Shown here one piece after another: positions 7,406 through 15,380 of a DNA stretch of 64,000 nucleotides. The DNA comes from Fodinibacter sp963834965 (GTDB taxonomy: Bacteria > Actinomycetota > Actinomycetes > Actinomycetales > Dermatophilaceae): contig CAWIEI010000019.1 of NCBI GenBank assembly GCA_963834965.1, positions 186,001 to 250,000 of the forward strand, given 5' to 3'. The notes under the pieces are model-generated. The model saw only the letters and a list, made by a program, of their open reading frames with translations. It ran no database searches and was not told the DNA's origin. Made by a program: the position numbers and the translations under genes. Numbering within the stretch: the stretch's first letter is position 1; each line of letters begins with the position of its first letter.

Positions 7406-8359
7406 ATGACGGTGGCACCGCCCCAGCAGCCACCCCCTGACCCCGCACCGGACGACGGGCTGGTCTGGCACTACACCGACGGTCCCGGCCTGCTGTCGAT
7501 CCTGGCCGGGAACGTGTTGTGGGCCACGGCATCCGGCTACCTCAACGACACCTCCGAGGTCGAGCTGGGCAACCACCTCCTGCTGGAGCGCTTCTCAGCG
7601 CTGGCCGACTCGCGGCACCCGATCTACTCCGACCTGCGCGACCGGCTGGCCCAGTCCGATGCCGCCCAGGGGCCCTCACCGGGCTGGTTCTTCATCCTCA
7701 GCGCCTCGGTGTCGCCCGACTCGCTGGCCATGTGGCGCAGCTACGGGGGGCGCGGCGAGTCCTACGCCATCGGGCTCGACCCGGCGGCCGACCTCGTGGT
7801 GCTCGTCGACGACGTCTCCGTGGCCGAGCGGGTGCTCATCCGCCGGCAGCCCTGGATGCCGGTGCGCTACGACCGCGCCGGGCAGGACGCGCTCATCGAC
7901 GCCGTCTACGCCGAGCTGCCCGAGGACCTCGACGCGGTCGCCGCCCTCAACGATCGGGGCGACGCGTCGACGACCGACTACCTCGACGCCCTCGCCGACA
8001 CCCTCCAGGCGGCCGAGCAGGCGCTGCTGCTCATCAAGCACTCCGGCTTCAGCGAGGAGCAGGAGACCCGCCGTACCACCGTCGTGTTCGGAGCGGGCTC
8101 CCGGGCGGAAGCGCTGTCGGGGATCGCCAGGTTCCGGCACACCGCCTACGGCATGGCCCCCTACCTGCGGCTCACCGGCAGCTCGGATGCCGCGCGCGGC
8201 CCGGTCACGTCGGTGCCGAAGCCGTTGCCGATCCGGGCGGTGGCCATCTCGCCGTCGCCCAACGGCCAGATGGCCGAGGAGTCGCTCCTGGCGCTGCTGC
8301 ACAGCCACGGGATGCCGCACGTGCCAGTGCGTCGCTCGGGCATCCCCTTCCGCGGCTGA
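7406..8359 (+). CDS. DUF2971 domain-containing protein
   Basis: The ATG at 7406 follows GGAGG by about seven bases. The 317-residue product opens with a family-typical block, LVWHYTDGPGLLSILAGNVLW, then LNDTSEVELG, and later WRSYGGRGESYAIGLD, all hallmarks of DUF2971. These proteins are soluble and of unknown biochemical role; some relatives are found in accessory regions. The N-terminal H-Y-T and N-D-x-x-E patterns are the conserved polar positions. Length is normal. It is followed by the haemoglobin gene 53 bp downstream on the same strand. Confidence 0.8.
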   Translation: MTVAPPQQPPPDPAPDDGLVWHYTDGPGLLSILAGNVLWATASGYLNDTSEVELGNHLLLERFSALADSRHPIYSDLRDRLAQSDAAQGPSPGWFFILSASVSPDSLAMWRSYGGRGESYAIGLDPAADLVVLVDDVSVAERVLIRRQPWMPVRYDRAGQDALIDAVYAELPEDLDAVAALNDRGDASTTDYLDALADTLQAAEQALLLIKHSGFSEEQETRRTTVVFGAGSRAEALSGIARFRHTAYGMAPYLRLTGSSDAARGPVTSVPKPLPIRAVAISPSPNGQMAEESLLALLHSHGMPHVPVRRSGIPFRG

Positions 8360-8412
8360 GCGCCTTCGGCGCCCCGGGTGCGCCCGGGCCCGCGGTGGGG
8401 TGGACTGGCGCG

Positions 8413-8901
8413 ATGAGCCAGGTCGACGAACCGGTGGTGCCGACGCTGTACGAGTGGGCGGGGGGCCTGGTGCCGCTGCGCCGGATGATCGACTGCTTCT
8501 ACGACCGGGTCGAGGCGGACGACGAGCTGTCCGCCTTCTTCCCGGGCGGCGTCTCGACCCAGCACCGGGCCAACGTCGCCGACTGGTGGGCCGAGGTGCT
8601 CGGGGGCCCCACGACGTACACCGAGCAGCACGGCGGGTACGAGTCGATGCTCCGCCACCACCTGGGGCTCGCGATCACACCCGCCCAGCGGCACCGGTTC
8701 GCCGCCACGATGAGCCTGGCCGCGGACGACGCCGACGACGCCGGGCTGCCGGGCGACCCGGAGTTCCGCGCGGCGATCATCGGCTACCTCGAGTGGGGCA
8801 CCCGGCTGGCCATGGAGAACTCCCAGCGCGGCGCCCGGCCCGTGGAGCAGGCGCCGACGCCGCGCTGGGGTTGGGGAGTCGCGCCGCCGTACCAGGGCTG
8901 A
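8413..8901 (+). CDS. Group II truncated haemoglobin
   Basis: The 162-residue product begins MSQVDEPVVPTLYEWAGG. It shows the 2-on-2 globin pattern: LRRMIDCFYDRVEADDELSAFF with the B10 tyrosine in FYDRV, PGGVSTQHRANVADWW, and MLRHHLGLAITPAQRHRF containing the likely proximal histidine. Group II truncated globins bind O2 or NO and are thought to help NO or peroxide detoxification. The C-terminal tail (RPVEQAPTPRWGWGVAPPYQG) is typical of actinobacterial members. It is convergent with the ABC permease gene 22 bp downstream. Confidence 0.85.
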   Translation: MSQVDEPVVPTLYEWAGGLVPLRRMIDCFYDRVEADDELSAFFPGGVSTQHRANVADWWAEVLGGPTTYTEQHGGYESMLRHHLGLAITPAQRHRFAATMSLAADDADDAGLPGDPEFRAAIIGYLEWGTRLAMENSQRGARPVEQAPTPRWGWGVAPPYQG

Positions 8902-8923
8902 ACCCGGCCGGCGTCGCGAGCCG

Positions 8924-9751
8924 TCAGCTGCGAGAGACGCGCCCGCGCAGCGCGAGGAAGGCGAGCGTGTGGCTGACCGCGGCCACGGCGAGGATGGCGA
9001 GCAGCCCCTGCAGGAGCGGCGTGGCCTGCCAGCCCCCGGTCAGCAGCGAGCGCAGCGCCGCGAGCACGTAGGTCACCGGGTTGTAGGTGGCCACGGTCGA
9101 CAGCCAGCCGGTCAGGGCCTCCTGCGGCAGGAACGCGGTGGTCAGGAAGGCGAACGGGAAGAACAGCAGGAAGCTGGAGTTGACCGCGGCCGGGTTGCCG
9201 GTCTTGAGGGCGATCGCATAGGGAAAGCCCGTGAAGGCCAGCCCCCACAGCCCGGCCAGCAGCAGGAACAGCAGCGCACCCGGGATGCCGGTGGAGAAGC
9301 TCACGCCCACGACGGCGCCGAGGATGAGAACCGGGATCGACAGGGCGATCACCAGCGAGAAGTCGGCGACCATCAGCCCCAGCAGCAGGGCGGGCCGGCT
9401 CATCGGGGTGAGCAGCAGCCGGTCGAAGTACCCGTCGTTGATGTCGGTGACCAGCGCGCTGGCACGCGAGACGCCGGTGACCGCGAAGATGATCGCCACG
9501 GGCAGCTGGAATGCCTTGAAGTCGGTGATGCCGGCCGCCTCCGCCACGTTCGACAGCGACCCCACGTTCACGACGAAGAAGAACACCGGGATGATCAGGG
9601 CGGGGATGACGGCCTCGGGCTCGCGCGGGATCTGCCGCAGCGCCCGGGTAGCCACCGAGACCAGGTCCTTGACGAAGCCCGCGTGCCGCGCGATGACGTC
9701 GCCGGCGTGGGGGTCGGATGCAGGGGTGCGCCCGGTCGCCTCCGTGGTCAT
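8924..9751 (-). CDS. ABC-2 type exporter permease (DrrB-like)
   Basis: The 275-residue protein has a cytoplasmic N-terminus and about six membrane segments, among them ALIIPVFFFVVNVGSL, VADFSLVIALSIPVLILGAV, ALLFLLLAGLWGLAFTGF and LLAILAVAAVSHTLAFLAL. The central block YFDRLLLTPMSRPALLLGLM is the usual ABC-2 signature. It overlaps the ATPase gene upstream by four bases (ATGA), so the two are co-translated. Together they form a DrrAB-type drug or lipid exporter. The substrate is unknown. Confidence 0.88.
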   Translation of the reverse strand: MTTEATGRTPASDPHAGDVIARHAGFVKDLVSVATRALRQIPREPEAVIPALIIPVFFFVVNVGSLSNVAEAAGITDFKAFQLPVAIIFAVTGVSRASALVTDINDGYFDRLLLTPMSRPALLLGLMVADFSLVIALSIPVLILGAVVGVSFSTGIPGALLFLLLAGLWGLAFTGFPYAIALKTGNPAAVNSSFLLFFPFAFLTTAFLPQEALTGWLSTVATYNPVTYVLAALRSLLTGGWQATPLLQGLLAILAVAAVSHTLAFLALRGRVSRS

Positions 9752-10740
9752 CGGGCCTCCTCGTTCGTGCGTGCCGGGTCGCCGTCGCCGTCGCGGTCCG
9801 CGATGCGCGCACCGGTCACCGAGAGGAACACGTCATCCAACGTCGGTGTGCGCAGCGACAGCTCGCGCACCCGCAACCCACCTCCGGCATCGGCGAGGGC
9901 GAGGGCGACCGGGCTGACCGCGGCCGGGCCGTCGGTCACGGCGGCCGTCACCTCCGGGCCATTGACGTCGACCCGCTCCACCACGGCCAGGGGCTCGAGC
10001 GCGCGCCGCGCGATCTCGGGGTCACCGTCGACGAGCGCCACGACCAGGTCGGTGCCGATCGACCGCTTGAGCTCCTCGGGCGTTCCCTCGGCCACGAGCT
10101 TGCCCTGGTCGATGATGCCGACCCGGTCGGCGAGCTCGTCGGCCTCCTCGAGGTACTGGGTGGTCAGGAACACCGTCATCCCGAGGTCGGCGTTCAGGCG
10201 GCGCACCTCCTCCCACACCTTGGCCCGGCTCACCGGGTCCAGCCCGGTCGTCGGCTCGTCGAGGAACAGCACCTGTGGGTTGTGCACGAGGGCGAGCGCG
10301 AGGTCGAGCCGCCGCTTCATGCCGCCGGAGTAGGTGGCCACCCGGTCCTCGAGGGCCGAGCCGATGTCGATGAGGGTGCGCAGGTCGGCGAGGCGGCGCT
10401 CGGTGTCGGCCTTCGACAGCCCGTAGAAGCGGCCCTGCAGGCGCAGCATCTCGACGCCGGTCTGCTTGGGGTCCAGCGCGGCCTCCTGCAGCGCCACCCC
10501 GATGCGCAGCCGCACCTGGTCGGGGTCGGTGGCCACGTCGAACCCGGCGACGGTGGCCTGCCCGCCGGTGGGCGCGAGCAGGGTGCACAGCACCCGGGTG
10601 ACGGTCGACTTGCCGGCGCCGTTCGGGCCGAGGAAGCCGTAGATCTCGCCGCGCTCCACCGACAGGTCGACCCCGGCGACCGCCTGGGTGGTGCCGAAGG
10701 AACGTTTCAGGTCTCGGGCGACGATCTCAGCAGTGGCCAT
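9748..10740 (-). CDS. ABC exporter ATP-binding protein (DrrA-like)
   Basis: The ATG at 10740 gives a 330-residue ATPase. Motifs in order: Walker A GPNGAGKST, Q-loop near GVALQEAALD, signature YSGGMKRRLDLALALVHNP, Walker B VLFLDEPTTGLDP and the switch region. The C-terminal extension (VVALVDGDPEIARRALEPLA, then RVRELSLRTPTLDDVFLSVTG) is typical of DrrA/daunorubicin-resistance ATPases. It powers the permease encoded directly downstream. The ribosome site is weak, so expression may be low or the transcript short-leadered. Confidence 0.9.
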   Translation of the reverse strand: MATAEIVARDLKRSFGTTQAVAGVDLSVERGEIYGFLGPNGAGKSTVTRVLCTLLAPTGGQATVAGFDVATDPDQVRLRIGVALQEAALDPKQTGVEMLRLQGRFYGLSKADTERRLADLRTLIDIGSALEDRVATYSGGMKRRLDLALALVHNPQVLFLDEPTTGLDPVSRAKVWEEVRRLNADLGMTVFLTTQYLEEADELADRVGIIDQGKLVAEGTPEELKRSIGTDLVVALVDGDPEIARRALEPLAVVERVDVNGPEVTAAVTDGPAAVSPVALALADAGGGLRVRELSLRTPTLDDVFLSVTGARIADRDGDGDPARTNEEAR

Positions 10741-10852
10741 GGTGCACGGGACGCTAGCCACGCAGGAGGCCGCCCACAAGCGCTGTTCAACGTTGGGCTC
10801 GCCCGCCGAGTACCGCGGTGGCAGGCAGAACACGCGATGCCATGCTCGGGGC

Positions 10853-11716
10853 GTGGAGACCCAGGTGGTGAGCACGTCAAATGGCCCGGTGGAGGTCTCC
10901 CTGACCGGTCCCGACGGTGGTGACGTCGTCCTGGTCTTCCCCGGCGGGCACTGCTCGGCGGCGACGCCGGTGGGGTCGGACCTCTACACCTCCCGAGGTC
11001 TTCGGGCACTGTCCTTCTCCCGGCCCGGCTACGGCCGAACCGACGTCGGTCCCCTCACGGCGGCCGAGTTCGTCCCTGCAGTCGCGCAGGTGTGCGACGG
11101 GCTCGGGATCAGGGGGGCGGCCGCGGCCGCGGGCATCAGCTTCGGAGGTCTCCAGGCCGCACACGTCGCGGTGACGCTGCCCCGCCTGGCGCCCCGGCTC
11201 GTGCTGCACAGCTGCGCTCCCTCGACCCTTCCCTTCCCCGACGCACGGCTGGAGGCGCTGGCGGGTCCCCTTGCCTTCTCGCCCGGCGCCGAGGGGACGA
11301 CCTGGCGGGCCGTCAGGGCGTTGACCTCCTCGGACCGGGGCCTGCGGCTGATGATGTCGAGACTGTCGACGCTCCCGGTCCGGTCATGGTGGCCCACCTG
11401 GGCTCCGGCAGACCGAGCCTCGGCCAGAACGACGTTCTGCGCCATGGGCTCCGGGTCGGGGTTCGTCACCGACCTGCGGCAGGGCACACCCGAGCGGTCC
11501 TCCTACCGCCGAACGGTGCTCGGGTCGATTCCCTGCCCCACCTTGGTCACGGCTTCCCGCCACGACGGCGGTGTCGGCTTCGAGCACGCGCTCGACCTGG
11601 TGGACTCGGTGCCCAGTGCTCGGCTCGTCGAGACCGGCGCCTTCAGCCACTTCTACTGGCTCGGCCCACAGCGCCAGGCGCTGTCCCGGGTCGTCCACGA
11701 CTTCCTCGTCGAGTAG
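10853..11716 (+). CDS. Alpha/beta hydrolase fold protein
   Basis: Starting at the GTG at 10853 the product has 287 residues (a second GTG at 10868 is possible; neither has a clear ribosome site). It shows VVLVFPGGHCSA (oxyanion-side loop), the nucleophile elbow GISFGG, an acid position in ASRHDGGVGFEHA and a histidine in GAFSHFYWLG. That makes a plausible Ser-Asp-His triad. No lid or signal peptide is recognised, so it is likely cytoplasmic. Its substrate is unknown. It is divergent from the ABC exporter operon. Confidence 0.75.
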   Translation: METQVVSTSNGPVEVSLTGPDGGDVVLVFPGGHCSAATPVGSDLYTSRGLRALSFSRPGYGRTDVGPLTAAEFVPAVAQVCDGLGIRGAAAAAGISFGGLQAAHVAVTLPRLAPRLVLHSCAPSTLPFPDARLEALAGPLAFSPGAEGTTWRAVRALTSSDRGLRLMMSRLSTLPVRSWWPTWAPADRASARTTFCAMGSGSGFVTDLRQGTPERSSYRRTVLGSIPCPTLVTASRHDGGVGFEHALDLVDSVPSARLVETGAFSHFYWLGPQRQALSRVVHDFLVE

Positions 11717-11764
11717 CCGACCTCCGGCCGACGGGGTCGTCAGCCGGCCCGGGCGTGCAAGCCG

Positions 11765-12032
11765 TCAGCGACGGTGATGCCTCAGCTCGCGGACCACGAG
11801 CACGGGGCACTCCGCATACGACTGCACCTGTTGTGCGGTGCTCGTCCAGGCTGGCGGTCTGCGGGTCGGTGCCTGGAAGGTCGTCGGCGAAGGACACCGT
11901 CGCGAGGGGGCGGATCACCGCGACCACGAAGATCTCGCTGATCTTCTCAGGTCGGTGAAGACGTGAACGCCTGTGCAGCAACAGTGACTGGGTCGACCCG
12001 TCGGTGGTCACGACGACGTTCACGGCGTTCAC
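11765..12032 (-). pseudogene. Universal stress protein (UspA) remnant
   Basis: On the minus strand a GTG at 12032 opens VNAVNVVVTTDGSTQSLLL, the classic beta-1 and D-G-S start of a Usp domain. A different frame ending at the TGA (11765-11767) reads TSTAQQVQSYAECPVLVVRE then LRHHR, the classic Usp C-terminus. The whole is only 268 bp (not a multiple of three) against about 420 bp for a single Usp domain. The ATP-binding G-x2-G-x9-G-S/T region is not seen. So the gene has an internal deletion plus a frame change and should be non-functional. Confidence 0.7.
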
Positions 12033-12269
12033 GCTCCGTCGGGGGATGCCGGTCGGTGGCCGCTGCGTCGATCCGACCACAGGCCCCTTGGGGCCATGAG
12101 CCGCTGCGCGAGGTAGAGCGCGCCGCCGAGCAACAGCAGGCCGACCCGCACCGGCGCGAGCGGGCCGGCATCCGGAAGTGATGAGTTGTCGCGCGCAGAC
12201 CCGTCTCACCGGTACGACGACGGAAGGATGACGAGGATGAGCGCGGACACGCGACTGGAGGAGCGCCGG

Positions 12270-13292
12270 ATGAGCGATGTGGACGAGGGTCGGATGGTCG
12301 AGGTCGACGAGCCCTCGTTCTCGGGCCTGGCGCAGCGGCACCGGCGCGAGCTGCACGTGCACTGCTACCGGATGCTGGGCTCGTTCGAGGATGCCGAGGA
12401 CACCGTGCAGGAGACCTTCCTGCGGGCCTGGCGACGACGCGAGACCTTCGAGGGGCGCTCGACGTTCCGGGCCTGGCTCTACCGGATCGCCACCAACGCC
12501 TGCCTGGACCTGCTCGCGAAACGACGCCCAGACCCGGCATCCGGCGGCGAGGTGCCGTGGCTGCAGCCCTACCCCGACCGGTTGCTCGACGAGCTGCCGA
12601 CGGACGCCGCGGACGGGCCGGAGAACGTCGCCGTCGCGCGGGAGACCATCGAGCTCGCCTACCTCGTGGCGGTGCAGCACCTCGCGCCCCGCCCACGAGC
12701 CGTGCTGATCCTGCGTGACGTGCTGGGCTGGCCGGCCAAGGACGTCGCCGATCTGCTGGGCGACTCCGTCAACTCCGTGAACAGCGCGCTGCAGCGGGCG
12801 CGCGCCGGCATGCGCGAGCACCTGCCCGCCGAGCGGCAGGACTGGAGCGGCGGCGAGGAGGACGCGGCGACGCGCGAGCTGGTGCGTCGCTTCACCCAGG
12901 CCAGCGTGGCGACGGACATCGAGGCGCTCGCCGCGCTGCTGCGCGACGACGCCCGCTGCTCGATGCCGCCCACCCCGGGCCTGTACCTCGGCCGCGACAC
13001 GGTGGTGCGCTACTGGACCGAGAGCGGCTTCGAGGGGATGCCGGGCCTGCGGGCCGTGGACACCTCCGTGAACCGGCAGCCGGCCCTCGCCTTCTACCAG
13101 TGGCAACCGGCGTCGGGCGCCTACCTGCCGCTCACCCTCGACGTGCTCCGCATCAGTGGTGACGCCGTCGGTGAGATCACCACGTTCCACGCCGACCGGT
13201 TCCCTAGCCTCGGACTGCCCGAGTCCCTGCCGCCTGACGGCACCGAGTTCCCTGAGGCCCGAGGGGGTGGGCAGCATGCGCAGCAGCAGTGA
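12270..13292 (+). CDS. ECF sigma factor with C-terminal SnoaL-like domain (TIGR02960/SigJ-like)
   Basis: The ATG at 12270 is preceded by GGAGG eight bases upstream; other in-frame starts at 12228 and 12237 would only add Asp/Arg-rich residues. The 340-residue product has sigma region 2 (HRRELHVHCYRMLGSFEDAE then DTVQETFLRAWRR), a linker, and region 4 (APRPRAVLILRDVLGWPAKD then VADLLGDSVNSVNSALQRAR). A SnoaL/NTF2-like domain follows from about residue 210 (FTQASVATDIEALAALLRDD, GRDTVVRYW). The fused tail is known in this group to modulate sigma activity, and these factors have no classical anti-sigma. No anti-sigma gene is adjacent. Confidence 0.88.
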   Translation: MSDVDEGRMVEVDEPSFSGLAQRHRRELHVHCYRMLGSFEDAEDTVQETFLRAWRRRETFEGRSTFRAWLYRIATNACLDLLAKRRPDPASGGEVPWLQPYPDRLLDELPTDAADGPENVAVARETIELAYLVAVQHLAPRPRAVLILRDVLGWPAKDVADLLGDSVNSVNSALQRARAGMREHLPAERQDWSGGEEDAATRELVRRFTQASVATDIEALAALLRDDARCSMPPTPGLYLGRDTVVRYWTESGFEGMPGLRAVDTSVNRQPALAFYQWQPASGAYLPLTLDVLRISGDAVGEITTFHADRFPSLGLPESLPPDGTEFPEARGGGQHAQQQ

Positions 13293-13478
13293 CACCGGGG
13301 TCGACGCGAGCCTGAACTCGGCCCCGGCCGTCGGCTACGGCCGGCGAGCGCGGGGGCTCTCCGGTGGAGCGCACGCCCGGCCGAGCGGTTCCACCTCGCC
13401 GCCGCAGGCGTGATGATCCCCAGCCTGGTGCGCTCCCTGCGGGCGAGGGCGGCCTGACGGACCCGACCGGGCGCGAGG

Positions 13479-13994
13479 TCACCAGCGACCGCGGTGCACG
13501 ACGTCGTCGAAGGGGCGCCGGTTCAGCCGCTCGATGACGGCCAGTGGCTTGTCGGCTGGGTAACCGACGGACAGCACATAGGCCAGGAAGTGCCCCTCCG
13601 GGAAGCCCAGGACCTTGCGGGCCTGCTCCTGGTCGGCGGCCGCCGCGTGGCCCGTTCCGACGCCGAGGTCGGCCGCCGCGACCGTCATCGCGTAGGTCGC
13701 CTGGCCGAGGTCGTACTGGAGCAGGGCCGACTGCCGGTCGTCGACAGCCTCGGGGGCCACGATCGCGATCGCCGCCGCGGCGCCGGCCACGTGCCCGGCA
13801 CCCTGCCAGACCTTCGCCAGCTCGCCGAGCTGCGCCCGGTCGGTCACGAGCACGAAGTCCCACGGCTGCCAGTTGCTGGCCGACGGTGCTCGGCGGCCGG
13901 CCTCGAGGATGCGGTCGAGCACCTCGTCGGGTACCGGCTGGTCGGTGAACTGCCGGACATTTCGTCGCGCCCGCAGGGCGTCCCAGGTCTCCAC
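13479..13994 (-). CDS. Nitroreductase family FMN oxidoreductase
   Basis: A GTG at 13994 with GGAGGA upstream starts a 171-residue protein. METWDALRARRNVRQF and SASNWQPWDFVLVTD carry the R-x-N-x-R and S-N-x-Q-P-W FMN-binding patterns of the nitroreductase fold. The mid region LGVGTGHAAA and the end VLSVGYPADKPL also fit. Such enzymes are dimeric, bind FMN and reduce nitro compounds, quinones or enones with NAD(P)H. The F-P-E-G-H-F stretch is shared with several actinobacterial members. It stands alone, divergent from the flavodoxin gene. Confidence 0.85.
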   Translation of the reverse strand: METWDALRARRNVRQFTDQPVPDEVLDRILEAGRRAPSASNWQPWDFVLVTDRAQLGELAKVWQGAGHVAGAAAAIAIVAPEAVDDRQSALLQYDLGQATYAMTVAAADLGVGTGHAAAADQEQARKVLGFPEGHFLAYVLSVGYPADKPLAVIERLNRRPFDDVVHRGRW

Positions 13995-14178
13995 GCCGCC
14001 ATCCTCCGCCCCCGGCGCTGGTTTTGGCGACCCCCTTGCCGAACCTCACCTGCGGCGGCATCCGGGCGTTGCCGTCCGGTCGTGTGCTGTACGTCTCCGA
14101 GGGGTAGCCAACCGGTGCCCCGGGGCGTAGAAAGGGGTCAGAGGCCGGTGCCGTCGCCGACCTGGGGAGTGATGCGAC

Positions 14179-14775
14179 ATGGTCGTGCTCGTTGCCTACG
14201 CCACCAGACACGGAGCCACTGCGGGCATCGCCGAGCGCATCGCCTCCGACCTGAGCCACAGCGGCATCCCCACCGAGGTCCAGCCGGTGCAGGCGGTCCG
14301 CGACGTGCGGGCCTTCGACGCGGTCGTCCTCGGCGGTGCCGCCTACCTGTCCCACTGGCACCAGGACGCCACCGACTTCGCCCGCGCCTACCGGGTGGCC
14401 TTGCGCGAGCGCCCGGTGTGGCTGTTCAGCAGCGGACCGCTGGGCACCGACCTGGTCGACAGGGACGGCGCCGACCTGCTCCAGACCTGCCAGCCCAAGG
14501 AGTTCTGCGAGCTGAGTGCGCTGGTCCGCGCCCGGGGCGTGCAGGTCTTCTTCGGCTCCTACGACCCGCAGGCGAGGCCCGCCACCGTCGGCGAGCGCAT
14601 GCTGTCCCTGCTCCCGGCGGGCAAGGCCGCCCTCCCGGCCGGCGACTTCCGCGACTGGCCGGCCATCGACGCCTGGGCCGCGCAGATCGCCGCCGCCCTC
14701 AACTGTGAGCACACCGGGTTGCGGAGCGTCCAGGGCAAGGTGGCGGCCCGCCACGGGCCACGGCTCGACGCCTGA
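14179..14775 (+). CDS. Flavodoxin-domain protein (HemG-like)
   Basis: The 198-residue product begins MVVLVAYATRHGATAGIAER, where T-R-H-G-A-T is the FMN phosphate-binding loop of flavodoxins. VVLGGAAYLSHW and WLFSSGPLG are the other two FMN-contacting loops. The layout resembles the menaquinone-dependent protoporphyrinogen oxidase/flavodoxin_5 group common in actinobacteria. It probably transfers electrons in the cytoplasm; a haem-pathway role is not supported by any neighbour. GGGAG upstream of the ATG fits a ribosome site. Confidence 0.8.
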   Translation: MVVLVAYATRHGATAGIAERIASDLSHSGIPTEVQPVQAVRDVRAFDAVVLGGAAYLSHWHQDATDFARAYRVALRERPVWLFSSGPLGTDLVDRDGADLLQTCQPKEFCELSALVRARGVQVFFGSYDPQARPATVGERMLSLLPAGKAALPAGDFRDWPAIDAWAAQIAAALNCEHTGLRSVQGKVAARHGPRLDA

Positions 14776-14890
14776 TCGGGACGCGGTCGGCACGACACCG
14801 ATTGCACTGTGCCACGGCCCCACTGGTTCGCCTCGGGTGCTATGGAAATCGGTCCGTCAGTGACCCGCTGGCGGCGAGGCGGCTGAACTA

Positions 14891-14971
14891 GATTTCCTCT
14901 GCCCCCCAACCGGGTGGCCGGCCGGGGGGTTCGATCACCGGTCGAGGAAATCAGTTCGGGTCCTGGACCCG
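14891..14971 (+). promoter_or_regulatory. Structured 5' leader of the GlsB-family gene
   Basis: GATTTCCTC at 14891-14899 pairs with GAGGAAATC at 14944-14952. Between them CCCCCC and GGGGGG plus CCGG/CCGG form an inner stem. A further hairpin CGGGTCC/GGACCCG lies at 14957-14971, directly before the ribosome site AAAGGAG and the ATG at 14988. The arrangement suggests control of translation or transcript stability. An operator palindrome is the alternative. Confidence 0.5.
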
Positions 14972-14987
14972 CAAAGGAGTCGAACAC

Positions 14988-15263
14988 ATGCTCACCACCA
15001 TCATCGTCACCGTGATCCTCGGTGCGATCATTGGCGCCTTGGCACGGCTCGTCCTTCCCGGCAAGCAGAACATCTCCACGCTCGTGACCGTCATCCTGGG
15101 CATCATCGGCGCCCTCGTCGGCTCCTGGCTGTGGACGGCCGTCCTGCACAAGGGCGACACCTCCGGCATCGACTGGATCGCCCTGATCCTGGGCGTCATC
15201 GTCGCCGCCATCCTCATCGTCGTCTACGAACGCGTCATCGCCGGTCGTACGACCCGCGTCTGA
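14988..15263 (+). CDS. GlsB/YeaQ/YmgE family stress-response membrane protein
   Basis: The 91-residue protein has three membrane helices: IIVTVILGAIIGALARLVL, LVTVILGIIGALVGSWLW and WIALILGVIVAAILIVVY. The G-A-L-A-R-L-V-L-P-G-K-Q block after helix 1 is the family hallmark. A strong AAAGGAG ribosome site precedes the ATG. Members are small inner-membrane proteins induced by stress; their molecular role is unsettled. A strong terminator follows at 15281, so it is a monocistronic unit. Confidence 0.88.
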   Translation: MLTTIIVTVILGAIIGALARLVLPGKQNISTLVTVILGIIGALVGSWLWTAVLHKGDTSGIDWIALILGVIVAAILIVVYERVIAGRTTRV

Positions 15264-15280
15264 CGCAACACCGCACGAGT

Positions 15281-15311
15281 CGGCCCCCGTCCCTTCGTGG
15301 GACGGGGGCCG
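15281..15311 (+). terminator. Rho-independent-type terminator after the GlsB-family gene
   Basis: A perfect 13-bp stem, CGGCCCCCGTCCC at 15281-15293 with its complement at 15299-15311, closes on the five-base loop TTCGT. It starts 17 bp after the stop codon. There is no U-tract, as is usual in this group. Confidence 0.85.
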
Positions 15312-15380
15312 CCGTGCGTCGGCGGCGAGACCAAGCCGTCACTGACCGGCCGACGGCATCCGCCGGCGGGGCGGGCGTGA

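Noticed and set aside
8360..8388. Weak hairpins after the DUF2971 gene as terminator
   Set aside because: Stems are only five base pairs and the haemoglobin gene follows at once; evidence is too thin.
11643..13295. A 550-codon minus-strand open frame across the sigma factor gene
   Set aside because: It is a GC-rich antisense shadow of the ECF sigma factor with low-complexity Arg/Gly/Pro composition and no family pattern; only its downstream Usp pieces are meaningful.
13360..13457. Short frame ending FHLAAAGVMIPSLVRSLRAR after the sigma factor gene
   Set aside because: It may be a further remnant, but no family could be recognised and there is no start codon or ribosome site.
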